A stretch of DNA of 64,000 nucleotides from Biscogniauxia marginata (lineage: Eukaryota; Ascomycota; Sordariomycetes; Xylariales; Xylariaceae), in the NCBI GenBank assembly GCA_022695795.1, contig MU404091.1:296838-360837 (forward strand), in the 5' to 3' direction. Numbering within the stretch: position 1 is the first letter of the stretch; every line of letters starts with the position of its first letter. The notes under the pieces are model-generated. The model made no database searches. It was given only the letters and a program-made list of their open reading frames with translations, and was not told where the DNA came from. This document shows, piece after piece, positions 61,165-64,000 of the stretch. The position numbers and the translations under genes were made by a program.

Positions 61165-61550
61165 TTATATGTAACCCCCCCCCTTACAAGGGGGGGCCCT
61201 CTCGAGGAACGAGGGTGAAGAGGGGACCCGAAATGAGGGGAAAGGTTATATAAATCATTATGGAATAAACGTTTATATAAGGCTAGAAACCCCTGGGCGA
61301 ACATTTAGCGAGTAAAAAGAACTTCTTATTTCGGGCTAAAGCGCCCTCGAGAGGGGGGGTAATTATTTACAGAAGTGCCGAGGAGACTTATAACGTCTAC
61401 TTTATATCGGGGGGTGTAGGGGGGGGGGCCCCCTCGAGGCACGAGGGTGGGGTACCTCCGAAACCCCCCAAGACGCCTAGTAGGCTTACGAGTCTTCATA
61501 GCCCGTGCATAATTACCCCTCGCCGACGGGCAAGATAATTACGAAAAATA
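61165..61550. repeat. GC-rich islet with repeated G-tract modules
   Basis: Inside AT-rich DNA, a module of a G-run, CCC, TCGAGG, one variable base and ACGAGGGT occurs at 61190-61216 and again at 61422-61448. An inverted partner CCCTCGAGAGGGGGGG lies at 61344-61359. The run CCCCCCC-TTACAA-GGGGGGG at about 61174-61196 can fold as a hairpin. It may be one or two small terminal-inverted-repeat elements that escaped RIP because they contain almost no CpA. Confidence 0.5.
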
Positions 61551-62440
61551 TAATGTCAAAAATAAAAAGGTACTTACTCGGTTTATTAAAGAGATTCTCC
61601 TTTTTTCATTTTTAGAGTTTTTTTAATAAGTTTTAGATTTTATCGAGGTTTAATAAAATGTATTTCTAAATTATAGGCCTTTATTTCTAGTCCGTATATA
61701 AGTTTATCATGGTGAAGTGTAAGATTAAATCCCGCGAGGCACATTTTTCGAATTTCTTAAAGAATTCCTCTTTCGTTTAAAGAGTAAGAGCCTTTAACTA
61801 GAAATCTGCCTTAACTTCTTTTTAATACTTACGTAATTATGCTATGTCTTTATCGATATATATAAACCCCTTTTTATATAAATATTTTTAAGCGATAGTC
61901 CTATTTTTAATAAAACCAATGTTTAAATGGAAACGCTTAATATTAAAATGACAGGCGTTACGAATTTGCTTTTTTTTAAACTATTCGCTAAGTACGTAAT
62001 AATGGGGTATATTGTTTTTATATTATTTATAACAGGCGTAGAAATATTAGAATTCAAAGGTTTTAATTTCCTCTAGGAATTTCTTTAGTAAAAGGATGTA
62101 CTTTAAGTATATAAGGAAAACGGACTTCGTATTAAGTTTAAATCGACCTAGTTTAAAAGGGTTTTAAAAGTCGATTTCTAGAGATCGATCCCGCTAAGCT
62201 TTGATAAAGGCTTCGCAGGAGGTTATTCCCACTGTTAATACACGTCGGGGTAGTAATAAGGTTATTAATACGACTACGCCCTCTATAGGACGGCTACGCA
62301 CAAACAGGAATAAGGAAGGGGGGGTGTCGCTATGGTGGCGAAGGCCTTCCGAGCCTAAAATTAGGCTCGAAAAACGTCTATCGACAAGTTCTTATCTGTG
62401 TACCTAGTTAAATACGCTATTAAGGCTAAACGGTGTGCTA

Positions 62441-62720
62441 ATGTCGAGAACCACGAAGTCCACTAGTAAACCCGGTAAACCGTCGCGAGAAGAGGGGCTT
62501 AAATCTCCGCGACAGTCTTCCTCTCCGCTCTCTAGTTCGAAAAGTTAAGTTAGGCTTATTCGTACTAAAGAAACGTGTAATTAGTTAATAGTAAGGCGCA
62601 TTGTCAAATAATATAGTTACTAGGACGGTAATTACTGCCTAAACAAAGTATATAAAGGTGTATATAGTAATTAGTAATGTTCGATAATGCTTTAGTATTT
62701 GTGAAGTATTCGTTATGAGA
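62441..62720 (+). pseudogene. Degraded reading frame beginning MSRTTKSTSKPGK
   Basis: From an ATG at 62441 the frame runs 35 codons, rich in Ser, Lys and Pro. It then continues past TAA/TAG codons with protein-like text (VRLIRTKETCN, LIVRRIVK, CLNKVYKGVYSN) to about 62720. The stops fit mutated Gln or Trp codons. A basic, Ser-rich start resembles some retroelement first ORFs, but the family is not recognised. Confidence 0.3.
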
Positions 62721-63902
62721 TTTGTTTTTTTCTTTATACTTTTTCTTAACACCATGGCAAATACTTTTAATGTTACTAAATAAATAGCAATATAAATTAG
62801 CAAAGTTAAAAGAGTTATTACCACTTTAACGAAAAAATCTTTATATTAATAGTAATATAAACGATATTAATAATACTTTTTTTAATTATTATACTTATCC
62901 CTTATTAAAATTACTACTTTTTAATATTATTATGTTAAACGATTAACACGTTAAAAGTTTAATATAAGGAATTACCTAATAAAGTTAACCAAGGCAGCGA
63001 CTTTATCTCGAAAATATTAAGTAAATAAAATTAAAAAACATAAACAAATTACGTAATCTTATAAACCTAATTTTTAAGCATTTAAAAACCCTTATTTAAC
63101 AATTTAACTATATAGTAATAAAATAAAAAGAAATTAACTTAGTAATAACTATTAATAAATAAAAAACAACTTAAATATTAGTTATATTAATAAAATTCGA
63201 AGCTATGAATAATAAATTATAAATAACTTAAACGCTTAAAAAAACGTTAAAAATACTAATAATAATTTTATAGGTTTATAATAACGGATTTTAATAATAT
63301 ACTTAAGTAGTTACGTTTTACTCTTAAAAATATTTTAATATAATAAAAAATTTATATTAAGAGATATAATATAAGTTATTTCGCTACTCTTACTAATTTA
63401 GTTATATAATTATAACTTTTAATATAAAACTCGAATAAATTAAAAGTAACAAAAAATAATTAAACACGTTAATATAAAAAGTGTTAATTTATAATATATA
63501 AAAAAGAATAATTTACCTCGAACCTTAATTATTAATTTATTTTAAACCTTTATAATTTAAATAAACCTTAATATTTTTTAATTTATAAATATTAACATAT
63601 AAAATAATTTACACGAGATAAACCCTTGTGCTTTTTATTACCCTTATATATCCTCCTCTAAGACTAAGCAGGATATAAAGACCTTTTACTATAAAAAGCA
63701 ACTAATAACACTCTTTACTATTAAACCCCTCACGTTAAAACCTTTAACAAGGCGTCCATATAAAAAGACACATTATATTATCCTTTAACTCTCCTCTACT
63801 TATCGTTAATAACCCCTTATTAATACTTAACATTTTATTTTCGCTTAACTAGTAAAAGCTTAATTTATAAGTTTAAACCTAATAAGTACATTAATAACAC
63901 GT

Positions 63903-63947
63903 GGGGGGGGGGGGGGGCGGGGGGGGGGCGGGGCCGGGGCGGCAGGG
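63903..63947. repeat. Poly-G tract
   Basis: Runs of 15, 10, 4 and 4 Gs, separated by single or double Cs, stand in very AT-rich DNA. It could form G-quadruplexes or could be an assembly or sequencing artefact near a contig end. There is no TTAGGG telomere repeat. Confidence 0.8.
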
Positions 63948-64000
63948 AGATAAATAGATAATTAAGTAGGAGTTTATTAAAATAAGTTGGTTTATAAATT

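Larger units (their letters stand above)
58163..62900. other. Unidentified degraded repeat or transposon sequence
   Basis: Directly outside the inverted repeat the sequence changes to a less AT-rich mosaic starting CAGCCATAGTGTTGGTG. Long frames survive on both strands. On the minus strand, about 95 open codons run from 59120 to 58840 and include NADILIESLYIYLVKPDRG. On the plus strand, 58951-59295 reads on with a few TAA/TAG, for example VIKFKITRFIKGEGNVLYWD. Around 61000-60490 (minus) a stop-interrupted frame reads ARFLGPHYYIAG, then VAFLVINKYMRFASFIN. I cannot assign these to a transposon family, and I found no terminal repeats or duplications that delimit an element. Confidence 0.4.
47830..64000. 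other. AT-rich RIP-mutated repeat block
   Basis: From about 47.83 kb to the window end the DNA is very AT-rich and full of TpA, while CpA and TpG are scarce. CpG is still common (ACG, TCG, CGCG). Recognisable transposon frames carry TAA/TAG where Gln or Trp would be expected. This is the pattern of repeat-induced point mutation acting on CpA. The sub-features below describe the recognisable parts; 62.9-63.9 kb shows no identifiable element. Confidence 0.85.

Noticed and set aside
61800..62200. Possible RNase H-like text on the minus strand
   Set aside because: Could be read only by switching frames; no catalytic residues line up.

Overview
The window looks like nuclear DNA of a filamentous ascomycete (Pezizomycotina). 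Its genes are intron-poor, with mostly 53-82 bp GT..AG introns and CTAAY-type branch sites. The proteins are typical fungal housekeeping and signalling families. The last ~16 kb is an AT-rich block with the signature of repeat-induced point mutation (RIP): C:G to T:A changes, CpA/TpG depletion, and coding frames broken by TAA/TAG.

Layout. (1) 1-10.5 kb: a mitochondrial-type acyl-CoA dehydrogenase (-), a decayed NACHT-NTPase (fungal NLR-like) pseudogene (+), and a five-exon MFS permease of the Dal5/allantoate family (+). (2) 10.5-25.7 kb, a conserved gene block: a Snf2/Sth1-type chromatin-remodelling ATPase (-), a WDR70-like WD40 protein (-), a NIPA-type magnesium transporter (+) sharing a bidirectional promoter with WDR70, and a large disordered protein carrying a CRIB motif, so a likely Cdc42/Rac effector (-). 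(3) 25.7-40.3 kb: about 14.7 kb with no recognisable gene. (4) 40.3-47.6 kb: a bHLH transcription factor (+) facing the ribosome-biogenesis factor Rrp5 (-). (5) 47.8-64 kb: RIP-mutated repeats. These include a complete Ty3/gypsy chromovirus (two 466-bp LTRs, ACTTT target duplication, RT, integrase and chromodomain remnants) inserted into one arm of an older palindrome of about 2 kb, then unidentified degraded repeats, GC-rich islets and a terminal poly-G tract.

The genes do not form a pathway or a biosynthetic cluster; they are neighbours on a core chromosome segment next to a heterochromatic, transposon-derived block. The most informative structures are the retroelement-in-palindrome nest, the apparent drop in RIP at the outer LTR halves and adjoining flanks, the NLR-type pseudogene, and the closeness of RRP5 (about 200 bp) to the RIP block. 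No search or alignment program was run: all matches are by eye, and intron borders are inferred from splice signals and protein continuity.
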